Shown: positions 49,267 to 57,282 of the stretch, in pieces
How the letters are laid out: each line of letters opens with the position of its first letter
Position numbering within the stretch: position 1 is the stretch's first letter
Notes under the pieces: model-generated
The model's database searches: none
The model's input: only the letters and a program-made list of their open reading frames with translations
What the model was told of the DNA's origin: nothing
Virus record (IMG/VR): IMGVR_UViG_3300030385_002649
Location: 186,001-250,000 of that record
Source: a virus
Reading direction: 5' to 3' (one strand)
DNA length: 64,000 nt
Program-made: the position numbers and the translations under genes

Positions 49267-49830
49267 TCATTTTCTTGAAAACGTTTTGGTCTGAGAATGG
49301 CAATTAGGGCATAACCACCTCAAGTTTTCTAACCTATTATCGTTATTCTTCCCATTAATATGATCAATTTGAAGAATTAATGGTTTCCCATTATGAACAT
49401 CATCGCATTGACATGTCGAACAATGCGATGATCTTTGTTTCTTTTTAAATCTTCGTCTTAATGTAATCTGTGCTACTTTGCTATTTTCGCAAAACACTTG
49501 CCCGTCGGATTTTTTATTATCACGATTAAGAGCTTCGATAGCAACAATGTCGCCTGCAAAGTGATCGATATCAAGCTTAAGTCTTTTTATGTGTTTTTTG
49601 ATGCTTGTCCAATTATTCCCTCTTGCAGATAATCCCAATTTTGTAAGCAATTCAGTATAACATCGGCTTCCTTTAACGTTAATCTTTAACTGTTCATCTG
49701 TCCAAGTTCGATTGAATAGACCATAAGGGGAACAATCAAAACAATATCTGCGACTAGTAGCCGATTTCCATTTTCCATCAATTTTTATATGAGTTTTAAA
49801 TTCTTGCTTACAACCTTTACAAATCTTCAT
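49267..49830 (-). CDS. HNH endonuclease
   Basis: A 187-residue protein. An N-terminal CKGCKQEF pair and CFDC precede a helical DNA-binding part; the C-terminal HNH has CSTCQCDD, LQIDHINGKNNDNRLENLRWLCPNCHSQTKT with the D-H-N core and zinc cysteines intact. Start 49830 avoids the tRNA-Pro gene. It sits between tRNA genes, a common site for free-standing homing endonucleases. Confidence 0.82.
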   Translation of the reverse strand: MKICKGCKQEFKTHIKIDGKWKSATSRRYCFDCSPYGLFNRTWTDEQLKINVKGSRCYTELLTKLGLSARGNNWTSIKKHIKRLKLDIDHFAGDIVAIEALNRDNKKSDGQVFCENSKVAQITLRRRFKKKQRSSHCSTCQCDDVHNGKPLILQIDHINGKNNDNRLENLRWLCPNCHSQTKTFSRK

Positions 49831-49832
49831 AT

Positions 49833-49906
49833 CAGAGCGGTGAGATTCGAACTCACGATCTCGACATCCCAAATGTCGCGCCTTGGCCAGACTAGGCTAC
49901 GCTCTG
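49833..49906 (-). tRNA. tRNA-Pro(TGG)
   Basis: Acceptor CAGAGCG/CGCTCTG, anticodon arm CGACA-TTTGGGA-TGTCG, T-loop TTCGAAT. Confidence 0.87.
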
Positions 49907-49971
49907 TTATTGTGTCATGATGATATGCCAGCTAAGTATACTTTACTTTGTGCCACGTCATTTCTTTTTAC

Positions 49972-50053
49972 GCTCGTTGTTGGAGTCGAACCAACGCGAA
50001 CCGCCCCTCCGTGTCCACAAAAGGCACACAGCGCAAAGATCTACCCTACGAGC
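49972..50053 (-). tRNA. Class II tRNA-like, anticodon unclear
   Basis: Acceptor GCTCGT/ACGAGC and T-arm GTTGG-TTCGACT-CCAAC are good and a variable arm GGGGCGGTTCGC is present. The anticodon arm GTGTGCC...GGACAC has a short or bulged loop, so identity (Leu/Ser/other) is not assigned. Confidence 0.55.
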
Positions 50054-50060
50054 TTGACCA

Positions 50061-50261
50061 TCATACTATTATAACTTCCATCTCGCCATTACCAATCGTT
50101 GTGGTGCCAGACTTCAAAGAACAAAATGGAATCCATCCTGCACGACGAGCAACAAAATCAATCAACTTCTTACCACCAAGAACCATCAACGGGCTACTAC
50201 TAGCACCATCTTTGTTGATCATCCTGAACCGGTCACCAGGCTTCAATTTCTTCAACTTCAT
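50061..50261 (-). CDS. Small hypothetical protein
   Basis: A 66-residue protein starting MKLKKLKPGDRFRMIN with AAGGAG upstream. The frame is open to GTG 50423, and 50262-50440 is otherwise a gap without a supported gene, so a longer 120-residue product is possible. KPGDRFRM is a motif seen in small phage SH3-like proteins. Confidence 0.5.
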   Translation of the reverse strand: MKLKKLKPGDRFRMINKDGASSSPLMVLGGKKLIDFVARRAGWIPFCSLKSGTTTIGNGEMEVIIV

Positions 50262-50551
50262 CTTCGTCTCCTTAAGCAATGCTCCGGTACTGCCCCGGTC
50301 ATACGGGGTTGCAACCCGTCGCCTCTCTATTCTGGCCCGCAATGCAAGCGTAGCCGCCTCACTAATACCTAACGTGGTAATCGTGAAATAACCCCGGGCG
50401 ACCAACCCGAGTTTCACCTTCACTTTCGGATGGTCAATCCTCAGAATCGGTAGCGTCTACTGTTTTGGTAATTTGTCCGCGTCGAGCTTGATGGCCCGAA
50501 ATTAACAAGTGACTAGCCTGTCTTTCAAAATAGTCAGTTTTCGCGAACGAT

Positions 50552-50622
50552 GAGCAATGAGGGATTCGAACCCACAACCTTGAGCATGTAACACTCCTGC
50601 GCTGCCGTTGCGCCAATCGCCC
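50552..50622 (-). tRNA. tRNA-Val(TAC)
   Basis: Acceptor GGGCGAT/ATTGCTC with G-T pairs, anticodon stem GAGT/GCTC with loop GTTACAT, T-loop TTCGAAT. Confidence 0.78.
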
Positions 50623-51051
50623 TTACTTATGAAGAAATTTATACCAACTTTGATCTTTAGCCGTTTTCCTACTATGACAATTGGCACATCTGACTTCACA
50701 TTTTTCAATCTCTTCTAATAACTTGTCTATCCTTGAATAACGTATGAGTTTAGAAATAGGAGCTTTTTTATCTCTAAGATGGTCGAATTCGAGAACTGTC
50801 GGATCCGATTCTCCACAATCAACACAGGGGTGTTTTAACAAATGCTCTAATATGAATTTCCTATTTTCCAATCTTCTATTTGTGTTATAAATTCTTACTC
50901 TGTCTTTTGTTTTCCCTTCATCATTTTGGTATATCTTTTTTCTATAAATCTTAAAACATGATCGACACATCGATTGTAAGGAAACGTTTGTCTTCTTCCA
51001 ATTAAATTCCGATTTTAATTTTTCCTTCTTACATCGGTTACAAATCTTCAT
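50623..51051 (-). CDS. HNH endonuclease
   Basis: A 142-residue protein with CNRCKKEKLKSEF and CRSC at the N-terminus, then CVDCGESDPTVLEFDHLRDKKAPISKLI and CANCHSRKT at the C-terminus, a complete HNH with structural zinc cysteines. It ends exactly at the tRNA-Val gene, as expected for an intergenic mobile nuclease. Confidence 0.8.
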   Translation of the reverse strand: MKICNRCKKEKLKSEFNWKKTNVSLQSMCRSCFKIYRKKIYQNDEGKTKDRVRIYNTNRRLENRKFILEHLLKHPCVDCGESDPTVLEFDHLRDKKAPISKLIRYSRIDKLLEEIEKCEVRCANCHSRKTAKDQSWYKFLHK

Positions 51052-51055
51052 GAGA

Positions 51056-51253
51056 TTATGTACGCTTTTTTGTCCTCCTGAAATACCCAGAAGAATGAAC
51101 TGGATGAATTCCAGATTGTTGATCCAGCATTGAAACTGTCCCTCGCGGTTTAACAGTAAAAATGGACCTAAAAGCCCAAATGTTCCAAGAAAGCCACTTT
51201 CTAGGTTTATCCAACCCGTAAAGCTCGTTGAAGTTCCTCAAATCTCTTCTCAT
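51056..51253 (-). CDS. Small hypothetical protein
   Basis: A 65-residue basic protein starting MRRDLRNFNELYG; its ATG overlaps the preceding stop (AAATGA) and a GGGG site lies upstream. Function unknown. Confidence 0.45.
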   Translation of the reverse strand: MRRDLRNFNELYGLDKPRKWLSWNIWAFRSIFTVKPRGTVSMLDQQSGIHPVHSSGYFRRTKKRT

Positions 51254-51408
51254 TTATTCCCCTTCTTAGATCCGTATTTTGGTCTGTAAAACTCGATTAA
51301 AGATGGGACTCGGTTCTCACCTGGGATGATACCGAATTTATTGAAAACCCATATGCTGTAAGACTTCCAAGCCCTGGTTCGCATTTCGTTATCTCTTTCA
51401 AGTTGCAT
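51250..51408 (-). CDS. Small hypothetical protein
   Basis: A 52-residue protein starting MQLERDNEMRTRAW; a GTG at 51441 is an alternative start. Coupled to the next gene by a four-base overlap. The Trp-rich start resembles its neighbour, perhaps a diverged duplicate. Confidence 0.4.
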   Translation of the reverse strand: MQLERDNEMRTRAWKSYSIWVFNKFGIIPGENRVPSLIEFYRPKYGSKKGNK

Positions 51409-51522
51409 TTTTGGAGCGCACCCAAGGGAATCTCTCCGCACGGATTAAGGTTTCGACGTATCAACCTTTTGGAATACCAATATCTCATTTTACAATTCCT
51501 AATCGATAGAATACTGCTTAAT

Positions 51523-51595
51523 GGAGCTAATGGGATTCGAACCCACGCGTGACCCGGCGTGCAAAACCAGCGCTCTCCCACTGAGCTATAGCCCC
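51523..51595 (-). tRNA. tRNA-Ala(TGC)
   Basis: Acceptor GGGGCTA/TAGCTCC, anticodon arm CTGGT-TTTGCAC-GCCGG, T-loop TTCGAAT. Confidence 0.9.
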
Positions 51596-51599
51596 TGGC

Positions 51600-51660
51600 G
51601 TCTGGGTTAACTCCAAAATTAGTTATCTCCAAGTTAATCGCTTAATAGGCGACGCTCAAG
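51600..51660 (-). pseudogene. Decayed tRNA-like remnant
   Basis: A possible anticodon arm GTCGC-CTATTAA-GCGAT and a T-stem TTTGG/CCAGA remain, but no paired acceptor or D-arm is found. Confidence 0.3.
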
Positions 51661-51756
51661 GCATTCACTTCTTCTGGCCAGACATGTTTAGAGGGCAGTC
51701 GCCGCCTGCATACTGGACCATGTCTCCAGCGCTTGGACAGCTAAACATACCGCAAT

Positions 51757-51829
51757 GACCCTGACGAGACTCGAACTCGCAACGTCCAGCTTGAAAGGCT
51801 GGCGATCTAACCGATTGATCTACAGGGCC
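51757..51829 (-). tRNA. tRNA-Glu(TTC)
   Basis: Acceptor GGCCCTG/CAGGGTC, anticodon arm CCAGC-CTTTCAA-GCTGG, T-loop TTCGAGT. Confidence 0.9.
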
Positions 51830-51894
51830 AAACGAGAAGTGACACCAGCGTTCCCGACTATCACGCCGGGTGCATACAATGCCAAATCTCTCAT

Positions 51895-51967
51895 GACCCC
51901 TACCGGATTTGAACCGGTGTTTCAAGCGTGAGAGGCTTGCGTCCTAACCAGACTAGACGAAGGGGCC
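51895..51967 (-). tRNA. tRNA-Glu(CTC)
   Basis: Acceptor GGCCCCT/AGGGGTC, anticodon arm CAAGC-CTCTCAC-GCTTG, T-loop TTCAAAT. Confidence 0.88.
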
Positions 51968-52020
51968 ACATGGCAAACTAAATTGTTAATGATCGTCAAG
52001 AACAAAAAGTTCTATCGAAA

Positions 52021-52092
52021 GCTGGGGAAGGGACTTGAACCCATAACCTGCGACTTACAAAATCGCTGCTCTACCAATTGAGCTACCCCAGC
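52021..52092 (-). tRNA. tRNA-Thr(TGT)
   Basis: Acceptor GCTGGGG/CCCCAGC, anticodon arm GCGAT-TTTGTAA-GTCGC, T-loop TTCAAGT. Confidence 0.9.
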
Positions 52093-52105
52093 AAAAAGGG
52101 AGCAG

Positions 52106-52366
52106 TCAATTCGCAGTGACTGCCGCCTCGGGTTTTGGTTCAAAGAAATTGACGAACGCTTCAACAACTTGGTCTGGGGTTTGATGCCTAAGAAGCATCT
52201 CCCTGTCCATGTATTCTGGTTGTAAAGCGAAGGCTCTCATGCGAAGCAATCCATCATGTTCTACAACAAATTTGAATGTGACATTAGGTAGCGTTTCCTC
52301 AAGTCTAGCGCAGAGAACTTTCGTCTCTTCAGAATGAGGCGCGTATCTGTAATCTTCCATCTTCAT
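52106..52366 (-). CDS. Hypothetical protein
   Basis: An 86-residue acidic alpha/beta protein (TFKFVVEHDGLLRMRAFALQPE) with an Ala-rich tail. No family recognised. Confidence 0.52.
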   Translation of the reverse strand: MKMEDYRYAPHSEETKVLCARLEETLPNVTFKFVVEHDGLLRMRAFALQPEYMDREMLLRHQTPDQVVEAFVNFFEPKPEAAVTAN

Positions 52367-52488
52367 TGTAATACCTTAGACGAGAACAAGCTGCATGCCT
52401 GTCATTTTCTCTTTGATGACTCTTACATACAACGCGTTGAAAATTGACCACTAAACATTTGTCCTACAATACAACACAAAAATTAAGT

Positions 52489-53106
52489 ATGAATCTAATC
52501 CAAACAGTCCAAAAAGGTGCCCCAAAAAAGTCTCATAATCAATATGTCCAATCAATCATAGACATATTGAGCAAATGCCCATTCCCAGGACTAATTATAG
52601 AATTGGGGGTTGCACACGGAAGAAACGCAATAATAATCGGGAACACAATCAAAGCTTTAAAACTAGACACGAAATATGTTGGTTTCGACACATTTGTTGG
52701 CTATGCTCAAGAAGATATGGACAACAAAGCTTTGAAAGATATCCAACGCCGAAAAGTTTGGCATACAACAAAAGAAAAAGTAGAAGACACAATTTCTAAA
52801 GCCGGACTATCAGACATTTGTACTCTGATAGAAGGAGATTTAAAAGAAACTCTCCCACAATTCTTAATAGAACACAATCCGGAAATTGCTCTGCTTTATA
52901 TCGACTGCAACGCATATCTACCATCAATTACCGGGATGACAGCTACAATAGGACATGTCAAAAGGGGTAGCATCATATGTATAGACGAACATCGAATAGG
53001 AGGAGAAACAAAAGCCCTAGAAGAATTCAGCAAAACGATGAAACACCGAATAACTAAAACAGGAGACACAATTGGCATCCCAGCCTATATCAAGGTTGGT
53101 GGTTAA
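52489..53106 (+). CDS. TylF-like SAM methyltransferase
   Basis: A 205-residue Rossmann methyltransferase: LIIELGVAHGRNAI is motif I, KYVGFDTFVGY carries the D of the DTF motif typical of macrocin/TylF-type enzymes, and ALLYIDCNAYLPS matches their metal-binding DxxxY segment. An earlier TTG start at 52444 is possible. Such enzymes O-methylate sugars or small molecules. It is convergent with a dioxygenase gene. Confidence 0.75.
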   Translation: MNLIQTVQKGAPKKSHNQYVQSIIDILSKCPFPGLIIELGVAHGRNAIIIGNTIKALKLDTKYVGFDTFVGYAQEDMDNKALKDIQRRKVWHTTKEKVEDTISKAGLSDICTLIEGDLKETLPQFLIEHNPEIALLYIDCNAYLPSITGMTATIGHVKRGSIICIDEHRIGGETKALEEFSKTMKHRITKTGDTIGIPAYIKVGG

Positions 53107-53720
53107 GGGCGACAATGGCCTCTAATAACCATACGTTCTCCTCCATTGATACGACCACCTTTATGTATCACGTCAGTAGAGAAAATCATCAACGTTCCAG
53201 CCTTTGCTAAGACTGTCTCTTCTTTATTAACGAGTTTTAATAAATCAGGATGATCACGAAGTTGGTGTTTACGACTCAGTCTCAACTTCGCCCCTATATT
53301 CGCTGAATTAGGGATATATGAGAACGGACCGTCATGTGGGCCGACATCTTTCAAATAAATCATAAATTTAAAAGCATGGTCGCGGTCTGAATGCCAATAG
53401 CCGTTTGGCGCGTCTCCTGGTATCCCAAATTCGTGCGACAAAAAAACAGCAGTATTAAACTTAAACGGTGTCCGCCCATAAAAATGCCTAGCGGCGACGA
53501 GCATTTCTTTTGAATTGAATATTTCTTTTATGGCGACCAAATCGTCTGGAATACCATATAATCTGACTGCTCTGCCAAAGCCGTATGGCTTAGCTCTATC
53601 TTCTAGAATGGCTTCATATTCCGATCTAACACTATTGATTTCTTCTTCGTTTAGGAAATCGGGGATCACTACTATTTTATTTTTTTTGAGTGATTTTAGA
53701 TAGGGGTCGATGTTTAACAT
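53103..53720 (-). CDS. PhyH-type Fe(II)/2-oxoglutarate dioxygenase
   Basis: A 205-residue phytanoyl-CoA-dioxygenase-like protein. GYWHSDRDH gives the HxD metal pair near residue 110, DVIHKGG the distal histidine near residue 186, and RMVIRGHCR the arginine that would bind 2-oxoglutarate. Substrate unknown; with the convergent methyltransferase it may modify a phage or host molecule. Confidence 0.8.
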   Translation of the reverse strand: MLNIDPYLKSLKKNKIVVIPDFLNEEEINSVRSEYEAILEDRAKPYGFGRAVRLYGIPDDLVAIKEIFNSKEMLVAARHFYGRTPFKFNTAVFLSHEFGIPGDAPNGYWHSDRDHAFKFMIYLKDVGPHDGPFSYIPNSANIGAKLRLSRKHQLRDHPDLLKLVNKEETVLAKAGTLMIFSTDVIHKGGRINGGERMVIRGHCRP

Positions 53721-53737
53721 GCCCTATATTTTCGGAA

Positions 53738-53808
53738 GCGGCCAGTGGGATTCGAACCCACGACATCGAGCTTGGAAGGCTCGCGTTCTCCCGCTGAACT
53801 ATGGCCGC
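53738..53808 (-). tRNA. tRNA-Gly(TCC)
   Basis: Acceptor GCGGCCA/TGGCCGC, anticodon arm CGAGC-CTTCCAA-GCTCG, T-loop TTCGAAT. Confidence 0.9.
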
Positions 53809-53851
53809 ATTACCCCATAGACGAATCTATGAGGCTTGACTGTCACCAGTC

Positions 53852-54025
53852 TCAGTCGGCAGTCGTAGTAGGAGCTACTCCGCTGGTAACTGGAGCAACT
53901 TCACTCGTTACCGGAGCAACCCCAAGGGCACCACGGAACGCGTCAACTGCATCACCACCGAAAAAATATCCGGCAACAGCGAGAACTACTACAGCAACAA
54001 TACCAACAACACGCTTGTCCTTCAT
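53852..54025 (-). CDS. Small membrane-anchored repeat protein
   Basis: A 57-residue protein with a perfect AGGAGG site. KDKRVVGIVAVVVLAVAGYFFGG is a basic start plus one TM or signal segment; the tail has a seven-residue tandem repeat VAPVTSE, VAPVTSG, VAPTTTA. AGTATTTCAG lies upstream. Probably an exported or inner-membrane protein; function unknown. Confidence 0.65.
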   Translation of the reverse strand: MKDKRVVGIVAVVVLAVAGYFFGGDAVDAFRGALGVAPVTSEVAPVTSGVAPTTTAD

Positions 54026-54057
54026 ATAAACCTCCTAATGGTTCAAAATCTGAAATA

Positions 54058-54270
54058 CTAAATGGGACGCCTTCTGCCGCGTCCAACTGGAATTTTGCCC
54101 CAACGAAGCTCCGCATAACATTCTCTACAATGCGCAGCGTATTTTGGTATCCCACTGTGGTGAACAACCTTGACCGGGTCTCCACAAGCAGCGCAAGATG
54201 GCCTGGTTTCCTCGGGATCTACATTTCTGTAGGCGTAAGGGCCATAACCCTCATGATCGTCATTATTCAT
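54058..54270 (-). CDS. Zinc-finger mini-protein
   Basis: A 70-residue protein with CAACGDP and, 20 residues later, HCRECYAELRWG, a two-CxxC zinc finger, with a basic tail. Function unknown. Confidence 0.58.
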   Translation of the reverse strand: MNNDDHEGYGPYAYRNVDPEETRPSCAACGDPVKVVHHSGIPKYAAHCRECYAELRWGKIPVGRGRRRPI

Positions 54271-54313
54271 ATAATTATATACACTTTCCTATGCTAAATT
54301 ATGTGAATCTAAA

Positions 54314-54384
54314 GCGGCAGATGGGATTTGAACCCACGACTTCAACCTTGGCAAGGTTGCGCTCTACCACTGAGCTACTGCCGC
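54314..54384 (-). tRNA. tRNA-Gly(GCC)
   Basis: Acceptor GCGGCAG/CTGCCGC, anticodon arm CAACC-TTGCCAA-GGTTG, T-loop TTCAAAT. Confidence 0.9.
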
Positions 54385-54471
54385 ATTACTCTTTAGACGC
54401 TAACGAACATCCTCGGTGTCAATTACCCATAAGAAAAGCCGCTCATTGCTGAACGGCTCACCTTTACTGTT

Positions 54472-54544
54472 AGCGCAGAAGGGATTCGAACCCCTGACTT
54501 CCAGGTTATGAGCCTGGCGAGCTACCTGACTGCTCCACTGCGCG
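54472..54544 (-). tRNA. Initiator tRNA-fMet(CAT)
   Basis: GTGGAGCAG..GGTAGCTC D-arm, anticodon arm CCAGG-CTCATAA-CCTGG and a mismatched first acceptor pair (C opposite T), as in initiator tRNAs. T-loop TTCGAAT. Confidence 0.85.
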
Positions 54545-54882
54545 TCGTATTGTTATTTTTGTTCCAGTGGTGCTTCCTATGACAATTAGCACAAAGAACA
54601 TCGCATTTATCAATTTCATCTGAAATACGTTTCTTCCCCCACCCTTGTTGTCTAGCCTCGAAAATGTTAAATTCTTTTTCGTCTTCGTTGCGATGGTGAA
54701 ATTTCTAAACATGAAAAGTGCGATTCTTCACAAATTACACATTTTGAATTGCTTTTTATGTCATCAACATGCTTTTTGATCTTAACTTCACGTTTTCTAG
54801 CTTTATCAACATAATAGGATTTCTTACGTTGATAATGTCTACGTTGGGCGGCTAATTGATCTTCACGATTTTTATAAGGCAT
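54522..54882 (-). pseudogene. Frameshifted HNH endonuclease
   Basis: The first part reads MPYKNREDQLAAQRRHYQ ... CVICEESHFSCLE, then the frame breaks. One base further the HNH continues: FHHRNEDEKEFNIFEARQQG ... CDVLCANCHRKHH. An extra A in GAAATTTC explains the shift. The second part then runs into the tRNA-fMet gene. Either a decayed homing endonuclease, a sequencing indel, or a frameshift site. Confidence 0.65.
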
Positions 54883-54887
54883 TATTA

Positions 54888-55568
54888 TCAAACACTTCCA
54901 CATAAAGCTGCATCTTCAGTTTCTTCCTTTTTCATAACATCCAATCGAAGGAGCAAATCACTCTCGTCATAATTCTCCATCATGATAGTGGCGGCTTCTT
55001 GGCAATCTGTACAATCAACTGCGCTAATATCCAGGGTTATCCTCTCCTCATCGAAGTAATCACAATTGAACCATCCACCAGCGTAATGAGTGTGCGTTAC
55101 ACCACCAGGAATTCCATACGCCGGATCCAAGGCTGTCTGGTCGTTCGCTTCTCCGTTATAGTTAATCGTGATTTCTTCGCCATATTCGATGTTCTTAATT
55201 GCAAAAAGTCGGATCGCAGCCTCGCCTTGGTCTGACATAACGATTTCATAGTCGGCGTTCGGACTAAAAGAGTGGTTATACAAAGAGGAATTACCAAGAC
55301 CGATCAGCCCAAAAGTAGAAATCTCCTGATCGCCAAAACTTAAAACAGCCTCATATCTGTATGTGGTCAACAATGTGTTATCTAGATGTTCACAGTCTTC
55401 TTCTGGGATACTGATCATGGGGGAAAACTCGAAGTTTTCCCTTTCCGCTATATCATCTGTGGCGAACACCCCCCTACCCATTTCAACATGCTTAACGCAG
55501 ATATTGTCCTGATAATAAGGCATTGGTGTTAGAGTTTCGGTTGTTTTAAACGGAGTTTGTTCAATCAT
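54888..55568 (-). CDS. SET-domain protein methyltransferase
   Basis: A 226-residue protein with SET motifs in order: GRGVFATDDI near residue 32, GLGNSSLYNHSFSPNADYEIV near residues 90-110 (the NHSxxPN signature), and FAIKNIEYGEEITINYNGE near residues 122-140 (the GEE(I)TxxY signature). Late cysteines (NCDYF, CTDC) may be the post-SET zinc site. Such enzymes methylate protein lysines. AGTATTTCAGG precedes its ATG, the accessory-gene box. Confidence 0.82.
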   Translation of the reverse strand: MIEQTPFKTTETLTPMPYYQDNICVKHVEMGRGVFATDDIAERENFEFSPMISIPEEDCEHLDNTLLTTYRYEAVLSFGDQEISTFGLIGLGNSSLYNHSFSPNADYEIVMSDQGEAAIRLFAIKNIEYGEEITINYNGEANDQTALDPAYGIPGGVTHTHYAGGWFNCDYFDEERITLDISAVDCTDCQEAATIMMENYDESDLLLRLDVMKKEETEDAALCGSV

Positions 55569-55604
55569 GAAACCTGAAATACTAAAACTTGGTATTTAAA
55601 ATTC

Positions 55605-57269
55605 ATGATTAACAAAGACCTGATTGATGAGTGTTTCCCGTTTGACGAATTTCGTCCAGGACAAAGAGCGTGTATCGAATCGATTTGTGACGCCTTCAAT
55701 GACGGAAAGAAATTCGTCATCCTAGAAGCCCCCACCGGATCCGGCAAATCAGTAATTGGGATGACACTCGCCAATATGGTGAAAAACTCCTATTATCTGA
55801 CAATCCAAAAAATTCTTCAAGACCAACTCATCAAAGACTTCGAAAGCGAAGCAACCAAAGCCCTCAAAGGAAGAAACGCTTACCCCTGCGACTACTGGCC
55901 TCGTTGGGAAAAGAAGCATGCGGACAACCCCGGCATGCTCGGTCTGATGGAGAAGGCCCGGAAAGACCCGACTTTAGGAAGGACTCTCCTCCCAACCGTC
56001 AATTGCGCAACCGGTTATTGTTTAACAGCAGACGGAAAAGGAAAGACCGCATTCTGTTTTCCCAAGGGCTTTGAAAAAGAGAAACTCAAAGATTCGCTCT
56101 GCCCATATTGGCAAGCGGTCAGCGGTGCTAAAGAGTCTAAGACTTGCATCATGAATTTCCACTCGTTCCTCTATCAGACTCAAGTCTCAGAACGATTTGG
56201 GCCGAGAGAATTATTGATCATTGACGAGGCCCACAACGCTGAACCGCAACTGATGGACTTCGTAGCCCTCAAATTGAGTGACAAGAGATTTAGAAAGCAA
56301 GGTATCACTTTCCCGAAACTTCACACCGCTGAAGCTTACGCTGACTTCTTTAGGGAGAATGAACTACAAGACCGGATCGCTGACGTCGTTAGGGTTGCTA
56401 ATTACACTAAAGATTTCAAAAGCTCCGAGGAATGGAAAAAAGTCCTACTCCAATACAACATCTTCATGGGCAGCGTATCATCTGGCGAGTGGATCCCTAA
56501 ATGGGAAGATGGTCGTGGTTATAGCACCATCACGCTGAAGCCCATTTATGTGGACAAGCATGCGCACCGTTACTTGTTCGGACATGGCGAACAAACTCTC
56601 ATGATGAGTGCTACTATTCTAAAGGCTAAGGTCATTTATGATTCGCTAGGAATCGATCCGAAAAATGCTTACGCTTATCGCATGAAAAACAGGTTCCCCC
56701 TTAAAAACAGGCCAATCTATTTCCAACCTTCGGGAAGCATGAGTTACAAAAACAAGGATACTACTCTTCCTAAATTGTTGAAGGATATTGAAAAAATCGC
56801 TAGCGAATATCCTGGTAAAAAAGGAATTATCCACACCCACAACTTCTCAATTTGCAATTACATCCTAGAAAATGGAAGCCAAGAATTGAAAGAACGGATC
56901 TTGTTCCAAAAGGAGTTCAACAATAAAGATGAAATGCTGAAAACGCACGCCGATTCGGACGATACAATTATTATGGCTCCAGCCATGCATGAGGGGCTAG
57001 ATCTCAAGGGTGACCTAGGACGGTTCCAAATCATCTGTAAAGTTCCTTATCCTTCATTCCAAGAAAACGAACAACTAAGAATTAGGATGGATGTTAACAA
57101 AGACTATTATCCTTGGTTGACCGCTCTTAAACTAGTCCAAAGTTATGGACGTTGCATTCGCAGTGAAACTGATTGGGCTGACACATTTGTTTTAGATGCC
57201 GATTTTGAAGATTTCCAGCGTCGCAGTCACAAACTCCTGCCAAAATGGTTCAGAGAAGCTGTGGTTTAG
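55605..57269 (+). CDS. DinG/XPD-like superfamily 2 helicase
   Basis: A 554-residue helicase. Walker A LEAPTGSGKS (residues 42-51), motif II IDEAH near residue 206, later MMSATIL (motif III), GIIHTHNFS (motif IV) and QSYGRCIRSETDW (motif VI) follow the DinG/XPD order. A cysteine group (CDYW, NCATGYC, CFPK, CPYW) at residues 100-170 sits where the family has an iron-sulphur cluster. It would unwind DNA in repair or replication. GTATTTAA lies just upstream. Confidence 0.88.
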   Translation: MINKDLIDECFPFDEFRPGQRACIESICDAFNDGKKFVILEAPTGSGKSVIGMTLANMVKNSYYLTIQKILQDQLIKDFESEATKALKGRNAYPCDYWPRWEKKHADNPGMLGLMEKARKDPTLGRTLLPTVNCATGYCLTADGKGKTAFCFPKGFEKEKLKDSLCPYWQAVSGAKESKTCIMNFHSFLYQTQVSERFGPRELLIIDEAHNAEPQLMDFVALKLSDKRFRKQGITFPKLHTAEAYADFFRENELQDRIADVVRVANYTKDFKSSEEWKKVLLQYNIFMGSVSSGEWIPKWEDGRGYSTITLKPIYVDKHAHRYLFGHGEQTLMMSATILKAKVIYDSLGIDPKNAYAYRMKNRFPLKNRPIYFQPSGSMSYKNKDTTLPKLLKDIEKIASEYPGKKGIIHTHNFSICNYILENGSQELKERILFQKEFNNKDEMLKTHADSDDTIIMAPAMHEGLDLKGDLGRFQIICKVPYPSFQENEQLRIRMDVNKDYYPWLTALKLVQSYGRCIRSETDWADTFVLDADFEDFQRRSHKLLPKWFREAVV

Positions 57270-57278
57270 ATAAATATA
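57269..57278 (+). promoter_or_regulatory. Putative late promoter box
   Basis: GATAAATATA on the plus strand, four bases before the ATG at 57283, directly after the helicase stop. Confidence 0.45.
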
Positions 57279-57282
57279 ATGT

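Noticed and set aside
51665-51748. 27-residue Cys-containing frame between tRNA-Ala and tRNA-Glu
   Set aside because: Too short, no clear ribosome site, and part of a larger frame that runs through a tRNA gene.
51830-51894. Possible plus-strand GAGAAGTGA scaffold copy between Glu tRNAs
   Set aside because: Only the first nine bases match; hairpin and pseudoknot partner are absent.
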